Source of the DNA: Haliclona indistincta
Taxonomy: Eukaryota > Porifera > Demospongiae > Haplosclerida > Chalinidae
Assembly (NCBI GenBank): GCA_964017065.1
Contig: OZ024783.1
Location: 16,192,561-16,256,560, forward strand
DNA length: 64,000 nt
Reading direction: 5' to 3'
Under the pieces are notes generated by a model, which made no database searches, was not told where the DNA came from, and worked only from the letters and a program-made list of their open reading frames with translations. Both the position numbers and the translations under genes were made by a program. Below, in pieces: positions 45,901 to 59,000 of this stretch; position 1 is the stretch's first letter; every line of letters begins with the position of its first letter.

Positions 45901-48900
45901 CACGCCCCATCACTGTCACCTCCACATTATACACCCTCACATCGTAACGTGACGCCAGCACAACCTCACACGAATAATGCCCTTCATATTCCGCTATGAA
46001 CTCCATCGGGAGAATACTCCTTCCGCCTTCTTTCCCTTGGACCGAGACAGCCTCGGGCACACGAAGCAAGTCACAAGTACTCTTAACAGTGTAGTGGACC
46101 TTGTCTGAACCAGTAGACATCTTGTTCCAATGTGATTTCGGCGAGTCATCCAGTTCAAGTGCCTCAATCGCTGATCTGAGAGAGGCGTACTTCATTGTGT
46201 TCGTCAGTTCACGTCTTCTTTTCTCTTCCTCACTCATCCCCCACTTGCTGATCGTTATGGCTGCTTGCTCTAGGAGCGGATTGCTGCTTTCAATGATCAG
46301 CTCTTCCCTCACAAGTTCACCTGACAACACTTTCAGGTGTAGAGTGCGCTTCTGTTCGTCCATGACCGTGCTTTGATGCAGCTTCGAAGAAAGCGGAAAG
46401 GAGGGGGAAGGCAATGCAACGCTTAAAGTTGCTGTAACAGCTATGTCGCCGAATTCAGGATTTCTGAGTAGAACATGACATTGCCGTGAGTCTACTTTCA
46501 GCGGAGTTACTAAAAGACGCACAGAGTTGATTTTTCCATCGCCAGAGAGTGTCACGTTCTTTTGTTCACAGTGGAAAACTCGCATACTGCAGTCTGAACG
46601 ATGCTGTAATGCAGTGATAGGAATTATAGCTACAGCTTGCTTGCTTCTTCGTTTCTTCTTTCCTTTAGTCTGCTGTTTTGGTGGGCTACACGAGGCTGTC
46701 AGGGAAGGGATCACTTTGCCTTCGAATAGACTGACGGTGAAGTCAGCAGATTGAGGGAATGGTGACATGAACGAGAGAGGGAACTCCACAGTGCTGAAGA
46801 GACCAGCAGTGACCTTTGTGTTGACCTGCAATAAGAGAATATTATAGTAAATCTCAAATCTGACCAGTGAACATCAGCACACGTGTACCAATATTAACTA
46901 TTAATACAAGTGCATGTACATGTACATGTACATTATACTAAAATTTAAACTCCAGTACATGTAATGTTACATTGTACCATTTCACGTTTTTGTCAAGATG
47001 ACGAAAATTTTTGTGGATAAATTGTTTTGCGGCTTTGAGGATAAAAAATGAAAATTTTTCATGTGTGAACTTTTGGTATGCATGTACACAGAAGGTGACG
47101 GTGACTCAAAGGTACATTTATAATACACTTTGTACGTACCAGTGGAGGTGCTCCAGTGATGTTTCCCTGCAGTGTGAAGCTGAGTGTCTGTCCTCTTAGT
47201 CCCACTCCTATCTCACCGACCAGCAGCAGAAGAGCAGTGTGAGCACGAGCATGATGACCAGTGAAATGAACCACCACCTCTACACTCTTACGACCACACA
47301 GCTGAGGAGAGAGAGAGGGAGGGGAGAGAGAGAGGGAGAGAGATACAGAGAGAGGGAGAGAGGGGAGAAGGAGAGAGGGAGGGGAGGGAGGGAGAGAGGG
47401 AGAGAGGGAGGGGAGGGAGGGAGAGAGGGAAGGGAGGGAGAAAGAGAGAGAGGGAGAGGGAGAGAGAAGGGAGGGGGAGAGGGAGAGAGAGGGAGGGGGA
47501 GAGGAAGGGGGAGAGAGAGAGGGAGGGAGAGAGAGGGAGAGAGGGAGGGAGAGAGAGAGAGAGAGGGAGAGAGGGTGAGAGGAAGGAAGGGAGGAAGAGA
47601 GAGGAGAAAAAAGTAAAATTACAAAAGTTGTGAAAAAAACATGCACACTATTCAACAAAAAATTTATGCACAAACACGGATGTCAAAATTACAAAACATT
47701 TTGTAAGGATTAGAGAGTCTGATCTGTACCTTGATGGTGCTGTCAGGTACAGAGAAACTGTTAGCATCCTGTCCCTTGATCATAGCTGTGTAGATGAGCG
47801 GTCTTGAGCTGGGGTTATCAACTGTGATCTATAACAATAATTCAAAACAAATTATTATTATCAAAGTTTTAATTTTATCAAATTTTCAAATTTTTATCAA
47901 TTAATATTATCAAAATTATCACACTATAAAACTTGATCCTGAAGCAAAACATAAAACTGCAAGTGCATCACTCACGAACAAGTCCACAACGATGTGTGCA
48001 TGACTCGCAGTCGTTCCACATGCGCTCACAATCATTGGAGCCGAGCATTGTATCGTGTGACGTTACATATACTCGTGAAAGGTACTGTTCACTACATGCT
48101 ACGATAGATGTTACAGAGCATTTTATCTACATTGTGTGTACATGTAACTAGACTGACCTTGTATGATGTAGGTGAGTGTGTGGGTGCCTCTAGTGTGAGG
48201 GTGTGTGATGGTGTGTAGTGAGGGAGGGCCAGCAAGAGATGAGCCGTGAACAGAACCAGAGAGAGAGGATTAGGAGCTGACAGATCACTCGCCTATACAC
48301 ACAAAATAGAAAAAATAGTACTAACAGCACCTGCATCTATACACGTACAGAGAGTAATGTACATGAACTGTACAGTGGAACCCTAATCCGGACACCATTG
48401 CATACAAGTAGTGTCTTGACTCGAGAGGTGTCTCATGATTTTTCATGACACCTCTCGAATGAATTTTTTTCATTTTTATGATTGGTGTTCGAGGTTCCAC
48501 TGTACATGTACAAGTAAACTATATACATTTGTTAAATGTTTGCTCGAAACCTTCTATACGTTGACAGTGTGTTGGGTACCTGTATGTCATAGTTGATTCC
48601 AATACTGTTGAGAGCATTCACTAGTAGTAGAGCATTGTGAGTACATTGCTCTGGTGTGCTGGGCTCGGAGTACATCTTGCACAAATGAGACTCAACCTGT
48701 GAGGAGGAGAGAGATGGATGAACGAGGAGAGCAATGTAGGGAAAGAGAGAGAGGTACATGTACTGTAGGCCGAAAGAAGTAGAGAGGAAGGAAGAGAGGG
48801 AGGAAGGATCTGGACAAGGTACACACTAGATGAGGAACATGAGCTGCTACAGCACATGCCAGTACAGTGCAGTCCATGAGATCAAGATCAAACGATGAGA

Positions 48901-51900
48901 CCTGACGAGATACAGCACCTGAGAGAGAGAGAGAGAGAGACTATTTGTAGTCTTGAAGCAGACAGTGATCACTATACTAGACGTACTGTTTGGTCCCTAG
49001 CTAGCTGTCTGTTATAAGCAGGCAGTGACCACTATAGACAGGTTCCACTGTACTATTTGGTCCCTAGCTAGCTGGCTGTTATAAGCAGACAGTGACCACT
49101 ATAGACAGGTTCCACTGTACTGTTTGGTCCCTAGCTAGCTGACTGTTATAAGCAGACAGTGACCCCTATACCCAGGTTCCACTGTTCAGTGTGCATTACT
49201 AACCATTCCCAAACACTCTCCTGCTGTATCTAGTGTAGTAGTAGTTGAGCCACTCCAGTAACACCATCTCTGCTCTGCTATACACATTGCTGCACTCTCC
49301 CTCCTCCATCTCAACCTCTTCTTCTCTCTCCATAACTTGACGGAGAATGTGACTGGGCACTTGTGTTAGCACTCGTGGCAAAACATACAACTGAGAGAGA
49401 GAGAGAAGGGAGAGAGATAGAAGGGAGAGATGGAGAGAGAGAGAGAGAGAAGGAGAGAGAGAGAAGGGAGAGAAGGAGAGAAGGAGAGAGAGAGAGAGAA
49501 GGAGGGACATGTATAAAAATTTGAAACTTAATAATTTTATTATGTAACAAAGTACCGTAGAGGAAAACTTTCAAAGAATTCTTGTTAAGAATTTCAAGAG
49601 AAAATTTCCACGAATGTGCTAAAATACAGATGTACATGTACAGGTAGGCCATTCATGAAAAAAATATTCGCAAATTTATGCATTCATGGAAATTTTCTCC
49701 TGAAAATATCCTGTTGTACGGTTCAGGTACATCACCGTACATATACAGTATGTATCATAACTTCAGTCGAGTCTAACCTTCATGAGTTGTGCTAGTAGCA
49801 CTGTCCAGATCTTGAGAGATGAGTGATTGAACTCATCCTCACTCATCACACCATCATTAGCTGAGGAGGAGGGGTTGATAGCTGATGTTGTGCTGGTGTG
49901 CTTCTGACTAGCCCCGCCCCCACTAGCGGCTGGTGATAAGTCGCTAGTGTGTTGGTAGTTAGTCCATGTAGCATAGTCACTATAGTCCATGAGCAGGTCT
50001 GGTGTTGTCAGACCCAGCATACCACCATCATTCCTGCAGGACCACACACATGTGTACATTGTAAGTCAACATAACAGTACATAGTGTGACACATAAAGCA
50101 GTTTCTGCATGGGTTATTTTGAAAAAAAAAACGATCATTTCAGAAAGGGAGAATTTCAAATTTTTATTCATGTCAAAATGAGTTTCCAACAAAAGTTTTG
50201 CTGTGAATTGAATACAGTGGAGCCTCTCTAAGGCAGACACCATTGGGACCAACAGACTTGTTCAATATAGAGAGGGTGTCCTCTGGTCAGGGGTTTATTA
50301 TACATTATGTAGGTTATATTTGGGTGTCAGTAAGTGTCCATTTTAGAGGGGATGAGGGGTGTTCACTAAAAGGGGTTCCACCATTCCACTGTAGTAGTAT
50401 ACATCATGCACTGACCTCATCATTCTGAGAGCAGCGTTCAGCTCATGATAGTGCTGTTTGAGCTTCTCTACAGCAGTGAAGCAAGCAGGAGGAATCGAGG
50501 ACACTCCGGGAGGCAGATGCCCGGTCAGGTGCTTCAACAAGTCCAGGAGCTTACCACGAGATGACCCGTTGGCCCGACCATGCATTCTATCAGCTTGATC
50601 TAAGAGGGAAATGAAAGCACAGTTTACTGCAATGCTGAAGATACTTGGAAACAATGGAAATTGCAGAGCACCGCCTTTACATACACGTACAATAATGTGT
50701 TCAGTCTCTGTTCCTCCTCCATCGTGAGAGTAAAGACAACAGTGACTACAGAGACTGAACACATTAGTGCATGAAGGTGACACTCTAAACTTCCAGTATT
50801 GCATGAAGCATTACTGTACATGTATTGGCGGTGTATTGGCACAGTAATATAGTGCTAACCTTGACCGACACGCTCCACAATGTCAGTTGGTGACGTGATG
50901 TGTTTTAGACCAGAGCTCCACCCATTGACAGCAATGTAACGACACAATGCTGACATACAATCCTGAAGAATAGATTATGTACATGAAAATCACTCACTCA
51001 TTTATCCATTCACCCACTCACTTACCTACCCACTCACTCACTCACTCACTCACTCACTCACTCACTCACTCACTCACTCACTCACTCACTCACTCACTCA
51101 CTCACTCACTCACTCACTCACTCACTCACCCACCCACCCACCCACTCACTCACTCACTCACTCACCCACCCTCTCACTCACTCACTCACTCACTCACTCA
51201 CTCACTCACTCACTCACTCACTCACTCACTCACTCACTCACTCACTCACCCACCCACCCACTCACTCACTCATTCACCCACCCACCCACTCACTCACCCA
51301 CTCACTCACTCACTCACTCACTAACTCGCCCCCTCACTCACTCACTCACTCACTCACTCGCCCACTCACTCACTCACTCACTCACTCACTCACTCACCTG
51401 TAGAAACATGTCCGCATAGTCTGCTGAAGATGAAGTGGTGCTTGCAAAGTTGTTGTCCCTTAGACTAGCAGAGGACAAGAGGCTGACCCGTGAGCTGAGT
51501 GTGTCAGGAGTGAAGGAGGAGGAGGGTGAGAGGGTGAGCGAGGGGACACCATACTGATCGGTCTGTATAGTGCTGGAGTTGAGGTGACGTGAGAGGAACT
51601 CATAGACAGTGAACACATTGTTATCAGCAGCTACTGAGAATGGTATCTGCTTGCTGCTTGTATTGAGAAAGGAGTGGAAAATACAGTGAAGGTAGAAGTG
51701 GAAAACTATCGTGAGAGAAATTCGCAAATGCATGACATACAAACAATGTATAATTTTTGTCATTCTTTAAACTAAAACAGTGGAAAGTTTTGTCCTGCGA
51801 CAGTTTCTTGTCCCACAACTGTATTTCTGTCTTGCAGTGTACGATGCACGCAATGTGCATGTTCTAGCTGATTTGAATCTCAGCATTACAGTCTTCAATT

Positions 51901-52977
51901 CAATGCACGCTCAAAATACTCTAAATTATCGGCAAGATACATGTACATGTATTCAAAGGGTGCATGCATTGTGGAAATCAATTAAGATTGTACAGTCTTA
52001 TGTCAGATATCCACAATAATTATTATGCACAGAAGACAAAACACAGTGCAGACACTTGCTAGTAGTGTCCATATTCTCAACCCACTTTTGTCCAGTTCTT
52101 GTGTTGGTGATGGTGAAGTGATCAGTGACTGAGATGGGTCTAGAGGAGCAGAAGGTGATGATACAGGGCACCTCTACTGGAGCTCCACTGGCGGCGCCAT
52201 CACTACTACTAGCAGATGCTGAGAGAGAGTCATCCAGGAATGAGATGGTGATCAGTGGATCACTAGAGTAGCCCTCAGGTAGACTAACTGATAGATCAAT
52301 ATTACTGAAATTGAAGAACAAAACACGGGTCAAAATTAATGCTTTAATTTTTTATTTAAGCAAGTTTACACAATAGTGCTGGATACTGACCAAATAGCCA
52401 GAGGCTAATAACGAGGGGCATACCCAAAAGCAAAAAGAAACAAGAAAAACACCAAGAATAATAAGAATAGTAGGAACAGATAATTTTGTTAAGACAAAAC
52501 AGTTTTAAGTTCGGGTGATATAAAAATTTGTTTGTTAAAATAGTAGTTGATGGAGATTTTTTTGAAAACTTTTTTGAAAGAAATTTACATGTACAGAGTA
52601 AATTTGCAATAATAATATTTTTCTTAAAAAATTTAATACATGTAGTAGTTATCCTGTTTTGTGTCATTGGAGCGCTAAAAGCACCAAATTCTAGTTAACC
52701 TTTTTATTCCTGAATTTTATGCACGTATGCACATATTGCTAACCTAGGGGTGTCATCCACCATGACCACAAACTGAGCCTCCACTGTGACTCTGAGTGGT
52801 ACAGGATGAACTGTGATGCATGCTGGACTAGTGGACACATGTCCTGATGATACTGGTGCTCCTGATGGGAGGGGCTGATGGGTGGGGCTAGCTATACGGA
52901 TTGTTGGAGGTTGGTAGGATTGACGGAGAGCTGTAGCTAGCAGGCGACGACAGGGAGTGTCCTCCAGCGAGGGTACT

Positions 52978-53052
<75 letters not shown>

Positions 53053-56000
53053 AAGCAGGGAGGAAGGGAGGTAGAAAGAGAGGGAGAGAGAGAGAGGGAG
53101 GGAGAGAGAGGAAGGGAAGGAGGGAGAGAGGGAGGGAGGGAGGGAGAGATGGTTAAGAGCAAAATTTCAGGAGTGTAGCTTACAAGGTCCGTCCACAGTG
53201 ATTAGAGATGGTGTGTGTGATGGCGGCCATTGTGAGGGAGGAGGAGAGGGTGCCTTCAGATCATTGACCAGCACAGGAAGAAGACAATCATAGGCAGCTA
53301 CCTGAAATTATGCAAAATACGTATAATGTACAGATCATGTTGTAAAAGAAGTGTACTGTTTGGTTCCTACAAGTACAATGTAGCTAGCTGGCTGTAATAC
53401 ATGTAACCAGGTAGTAACTGCTATAGACCGGCTGTTTGGTTCCTAGTTAGCTGACAGTCACTGAGTACATGTGTACATAGTGTCGTATATACCTCTTTAG
53501 GTGCAAAGATCATCTTACACTGTACAGAGCTGTTATTCTGTACAGTGATGGATTGCACTGCAGCGGTGCAGAGGGATGATGAGGTGAGTGGGGATACAGC
53601 ACTACTACTGGACTCATCACCATTGATAGTACGAGGAGGCAGTATTACAGTGAAGTCAGGAAATGCTGAAAGGTCAAAGGTCACTTTAGCACGTGTGGCT
53701 CCCTAACAGAATAAGAATAAAGATGTGATGTTAAATGTGCAACAGACATAATTATTAAGATTTTATAACAATTATTATTTTAATTATCTAAACGTACATT
53801 ATTGATGAGTGAGAATGGTAGCACACATTCACTGCCACACTCGACTCCACCAAAACAAAACTGACCCTGCATGTAGAAGAATGGATACAGGTGTAATGTG
53901 TGTTGGTGATCATGTACTGCAAATGTGCATGCATGCACATTAAGTGTAGTCCGTGATTGTCATACATTAATTTTGTGCAATAGTAACCTGCACAAGATAT
54001 GAGTAAATCTGTCATGAGATTATCTACACACAACAAACAGACTTGCCATGACTGTACACTACTGTCTGAATGATCCAGGAGTGTGCTTTCTGCATGCTAA
54101 CGATGCTATTGATGTTACATACGTATACAATACCATTGTCATGCTACATGTATTGTGACATAATTATACAATACTATTGGCATGCTATTGATGTACAATG
54201 ATTAACAATAAAATTAACGTCGCCGACTTATCAATACAGTGCAGTCGCCTGCAATTGGGCTAGTATCATTGGTCATTTCAGGTCAGGTATTGCTCTATAG
54301 TACGCTGCATTAGCTAACTTCTACCATAGAATACACTATACTGTACATGTCTTGCAGATACATTGTGTAGAGGATATGGCTGCTCGCTATAAACGAGTTC
54401 AACTAGAAGATGACTCAAGCATTAGAAGTGGAGATGAAGCACCGACTGCCAATATTCTAGCACAAGATCAACCACTACTGCCAGTAGATCTATACTCAGG
54501 TACATGTACACTTATTAGAAATAAAGATTTGGTTCGAGTACCAGGTGGTGACCATGATACAGCTATTGACTATCTGTTGCAGGAGAATTCTCAATCAAGT
54601 ACAGCATGTAAATTTATCTTCTCAATCAAAAACATGACCAAGCACACCCTGTACCACACTAAGTCAGAAGGAGGAGATAGTTGGCCATTTAGTATAATAT
54701 GATGAAGAGTGAAGAATGTGTCGCTGCTTTTTACGGTAATAGCTATAATTGTTATCGATCTTACAGCTGTGTTCACATCTGATGATGATGAACCTGGTGC
54801 ACGATCAGTAACACTTTATGCAAACTGGCTGAAGGTTGGTGCCAGAGGTATTGGCATCTTTGCTGGGAAAGCTACAAACATAAATCCTTGGTACAAAGTA
54901 AATGTGAAAGAGTGCATGACCATGGCTACAGTAAGTTTGTCAGCTAAAATTCTTCATAATTTATTACATTGTGTATTGTATAATGTAAGAGTATACATGT
55001 AACCAGGAGATGTAATTGAATCAAAAATAATGATGGTCATCCAAAAGCAGTGAATCTATACATGTAGCTCTATAAGCACAAAATTATTACAAGAAAATTA
55101 AAAAGATTTCTATCGAAATCAAAAGGATGTAGGGTAGTGAAATCTACCACTGGTCCACAATGTAAACTAACAAGGAACAAGCGTGGAATGGTAACACGAT
55201 TGACTTGCTAACAGACCATAGATCCCTACATCAGTGGCTGCTGTGGTTGGTTATAGCTAGTTCAGCTAGTTGCTGTTGACTGACACCTAATGTGCATTCA
55301 GCTTGTGACAAAATATTGATCTTATGTACAGCCACTGATGTAGGGATCTATGGTCTGTTAGCAAGTCAATCGTGTTACCATTCCACGCTTGTTCCTTGTT
55401 AGTTTACATTGTGGACCAGTGGTAGATTTCACTACCCTACATCCTTTTGATTTCGATAGAAATCTTTTTAATTTTCTTGTTTGTGTCCTTTTTTTCTTTT
55501 TCAGCGAAGTGCAGTTCAATATCATGCACGTACTGAGCTGTCTTTGTTTCCACCATTGGTTTAGTTTTCCTGTTGTTGGTGGCTTTTCTTTATTATTAAG
55601 AATTTTAAACTTGTAGCTAATAATAATTGTTTATATGCTGTACATATCAGCTCGCCTACACATGCATGCGCTATGCAGTGGATACGAGCCCCGCCCACAA
55701 TTGTTTGTAGACATGTACGGCGGTTGTAATTATCTGGCAAGCACAGAATGGTGATCCTATACCAGCTTACCGTTCTTCGAAGACTCCAGACAAATACATG
55801 TACATGTATGTGTTCTCCGTGATCCATAAGGCGCGCGGCGATACTCAAGCTAGTGCTTGGTCACGTGCGCTAACCACTGCTTGGTCACGTGCGTATTGCG
55901 CAATCACATCAATGGCGTCTAACACTTAGCTGACAATGGATCACGATCGAGAAATCGCGGAATTTATATCGACGTTTCGCTAAAAACTAAGTTCAAAAGG

Positions 56001-59000
56001 CACCTGCCAGGAGAATTTCATGACTGTTCATGGGTGTTTTGGTCTCGGCATTGCTCGCGTAAAGGCGCTAGGCGCGCTGAAGAAAGAAAGAAAGAAGAAG
56101 AAGAAAACGAAGATGACGAAACACGATTTTCACCGTTTCCAGGTTCGTCACTTTAGTAACAACTTCGAGCAATCTCCTTGCTACTGTAAGATGGGGCAAC
56201 GCCAGAGAGCAGATTTAAGTGTCTTTTGACGTATACAATTCATGACCAGGCAAAACATCAGCGTTTGAACGCTAATACATTGTATGTAGCCGCCATCTTG
56301 TTTTCTCGTTCAACCCTACATAGGGAGGCACTACCGTGCCTCCCTAATACATGCATGAAATGTATAATGTAACTTCCTCATTGGTGAAGCAACAAACAAG
56401 CAGCAGTGTGGTTTTCAAAACTTAGTCCAAATTCCTTATACAGTGTATAAATTGTTCAATAGTGAGATCAGAGTGCATGAGTTAGTGACGACATGCTTGC
56501 TGATTCAATCCAAAAAATCTGATTATTTAGCACAATGGTGATGCGTATGTAGCATCAGTGAACAAACACTGTTGATGATTCAGAGTGTGCCTTGCTGCAT
56601 TCTGTTTTTTTTAATGCTATCACTACATTATGCCATCTCTGCGTGCTATTTTTATGCTATCACTACATTATGCCATCTCTGCGTGCTATTTTTATGCTAT
56701 CACTACATTATGCCATCTCTGCGTGCTATTTTTATGCTATCACTGGCTTCACTGCCATACTTTTATGCTATTACTGCACGCTATTTTTAGACTAACACTG
56801 CATGCTATTTTTGTTTCCTGGCATTGGTTGGCAAAATGTAAACATGGGCTGGACAATGCAAATGTGGGCAGAACATTTACAGAAATAATGTAGGTACATG
56901 GACTTCCCCCCATGCAAGAATCAACTCTATAGTGGACAATGCTGCTATTGTCTATCCTTGTTGACCCATTGTTCTATACAGCGCTTTGAGGATAGGTTGT
57001 CACAAGAAACAGACAGGGTGAAGCTTGTGGTTCACTATTACAATGGTCAGTGAGCTATAGTTATTGTAGTGTTAATATTGTTTAAACTACAAGCTGCACC
57101 CTTGTATGTTTCCTTCAGACAACCTATCTGAAAAGGGCTATAGTGCACAGCATTGGCTAACAAAAGGTGAGTACGTGCAACTTCTACATGTACCACGAAA
57201 ATATACTGTACATGCCTTGCAGAGACATTGTGTAAAAGATGGCTGTTTCCTATAAACGAGTTCAACTAGAAGATGAAACGAGCATTAGAAGTAGTGGAGA
57301 TGAAGCACCAGCAGACATGTATCGGCAATTACTGCCTGAATTACCAGGTCCTCTGTCATTATCTGCATATAATCCACAAATGCTACCAGCACATAAAGGT
57401 TTGGCTCGAGTACCAGATGGTGACCATGATACAGCGATTGGCCGTCTGTTGGAAAATTCTCAAAGTGCAGCATGTAAATTTATCTTCTCGATCAAAAACA
57501 TGACCAAGCACACCCTGCTCCGCACTAAGTCAAAAGGAGGAGATAGTTGGCCACTTAGTGACATAAAGAAAGGAGAATGTGTCGCTGCTTTGTACGGTAA
57601 TAGCTATATTATCGATCTTACAGCTGTGTTCACATCTGATGATGATGAACCTGGTGCACGATCAGTAACACTTTATGCAAACTGGCCGAAGGTTGGTGCC
57701 AGAAGTATTGGCATCTTTGCTGGGAAAGCTACAAACACAAATCCTTGGTACAAAGTAAATGTGAAAAAAGTGCATGACCATGCAGCACATGGCAACACTG
57801 CTACGATATGCAGCAGAAGTGATTACTATATTTTCCAATACAACATCAAAGAATTGGATTATGCTCAATACGCAGTAGAAGCTAATGAAGATGCTGACAA
57901 AAAAGTTGTTGATGACTTTGCTCGTTTTCGCAGAGAGAGGCTGCCAGACTTCATTTTTGTCATCAATAACCGTACTGAATATGATCTTACTCTCGAGGAC
58001 AGGGTACAAGTGCAGGGCAGATGGCCTCTCCGTGATATCAAGCGGAATGAGTGTGCAGTTAGTGGTTTCGATGGTGTCAACATGTCAGTTGCAGCTCACT
58101 ATTCTGTGCGTGGAGAGGAGAATCAACAGAAATCAATCTCATTCGCAGGAAGCTGGCCGGTAATGGGGTTCAGGAAGGTATGCATCTGTCGAGGCAGAGA
58201 TGCTAAGCATGCATGGAGTAATATGTCTCCACATCGTGACGATGATGATACCAATCAAGCCTTCATCCGTGAAGATAAAGAGAGAGGAAAAGTGAAGATC
58301 TACGTATACATGATAAAAACTTTAGAGAATAAACGTGTACAGTAGCTTGCAAGAATATTACATACTGCATGAGTGTTTCAAAATCGTAATGTGAAAGTTA
58401 TGACAATAACTTGAGAGTGACTCTGCATTATGTGAGAATACATGTACATGTAGCTTTCATTTTTCAGTTTTTGTACATACATGTACACATTGTAGAATAT
58501 TTTACCCAATTAAACTATTAAAAATTTTAAAGTTTCATCATAGATATGCATGTTTGTACCATAGCAGCCACAAAGATCAAAGGCACCGCCAGGGAAAAAT
58601 TATAGTATTACTTCTCTGCAATGGGGATTTTCCCTGTATAATCACCAGGTGTGTATACAGGGAAATCCCTAGGAGTCATGACTCTTCACACAGTAAACAG
58701 TATTGACTGCCGCTAAGGTTCGATGAGCCCTTGGTATTATACATAGTACCTATCCAGTAGACTACACACTAGTTTCTCATCTGGTTTGCACCTCGCCCTT
58801 CATCATGCCCCTGAATTGCGCTCTTGACCCTGAGGACCAGACTAACCACACACCTTATCAATCATGACTCTGGGTGTCTCTACTCTAGCTGCAACCCTTA
58901 GTTTAAACACTTGTCCCTCTCTTAGCTTGATCTTGAGTGGACCATCGATCACACGAGATGACTGTGCTGTAGGACGCAGTGTGAGGGTGATAGCAGTACT

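Larger units (their letters stand above)
48158..49390 (-). other. Calponin-homology domain exons of the CFAP47-like gene
   Basis: Four exons encode the CH region: EMVLLEWLNYYYTRYSRRVF (49204-49390); AVSRQVSSFDLDLMDCTVLA and CAVAAHVPHL (48827-48918); PEQCTHNALLLVNALNSIGI and NYDIQ (48580-48696); ASDLSAPNPLSLVLFTAHLL (48158-48292). The order LL-W-N, F-DL-DG-VL, N---LL-AL---GI-YDI and P---L follows the CH fold. Its placement in the middle of an Ig-repeat protein is what separates CFAP47 from HYDIN and DLEC1-type relatives. Confidence 0.75.

Noticed and set aside
46101..46376. Plus-strand frames across 46101-46754
   Set aside because: Antisense shadows of the 990-bp CFAP47 exon.
50977..51324. 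Ser-Leu-Thr-His repeat protein on the plus strand
   Set aside because: Translation of the (CACT)n tract that is the (GTGA)n donor-side repeat of the CFAP47-like gene on the other strand.
57239..58345. Aegerolysin/actinoporin-type pore-forming toxin
   Set aside because: The repeat has a vaguely similar I-N-T / G-W pattern, but length, duplication and motif order do not match those families, and there is no secretion signal.
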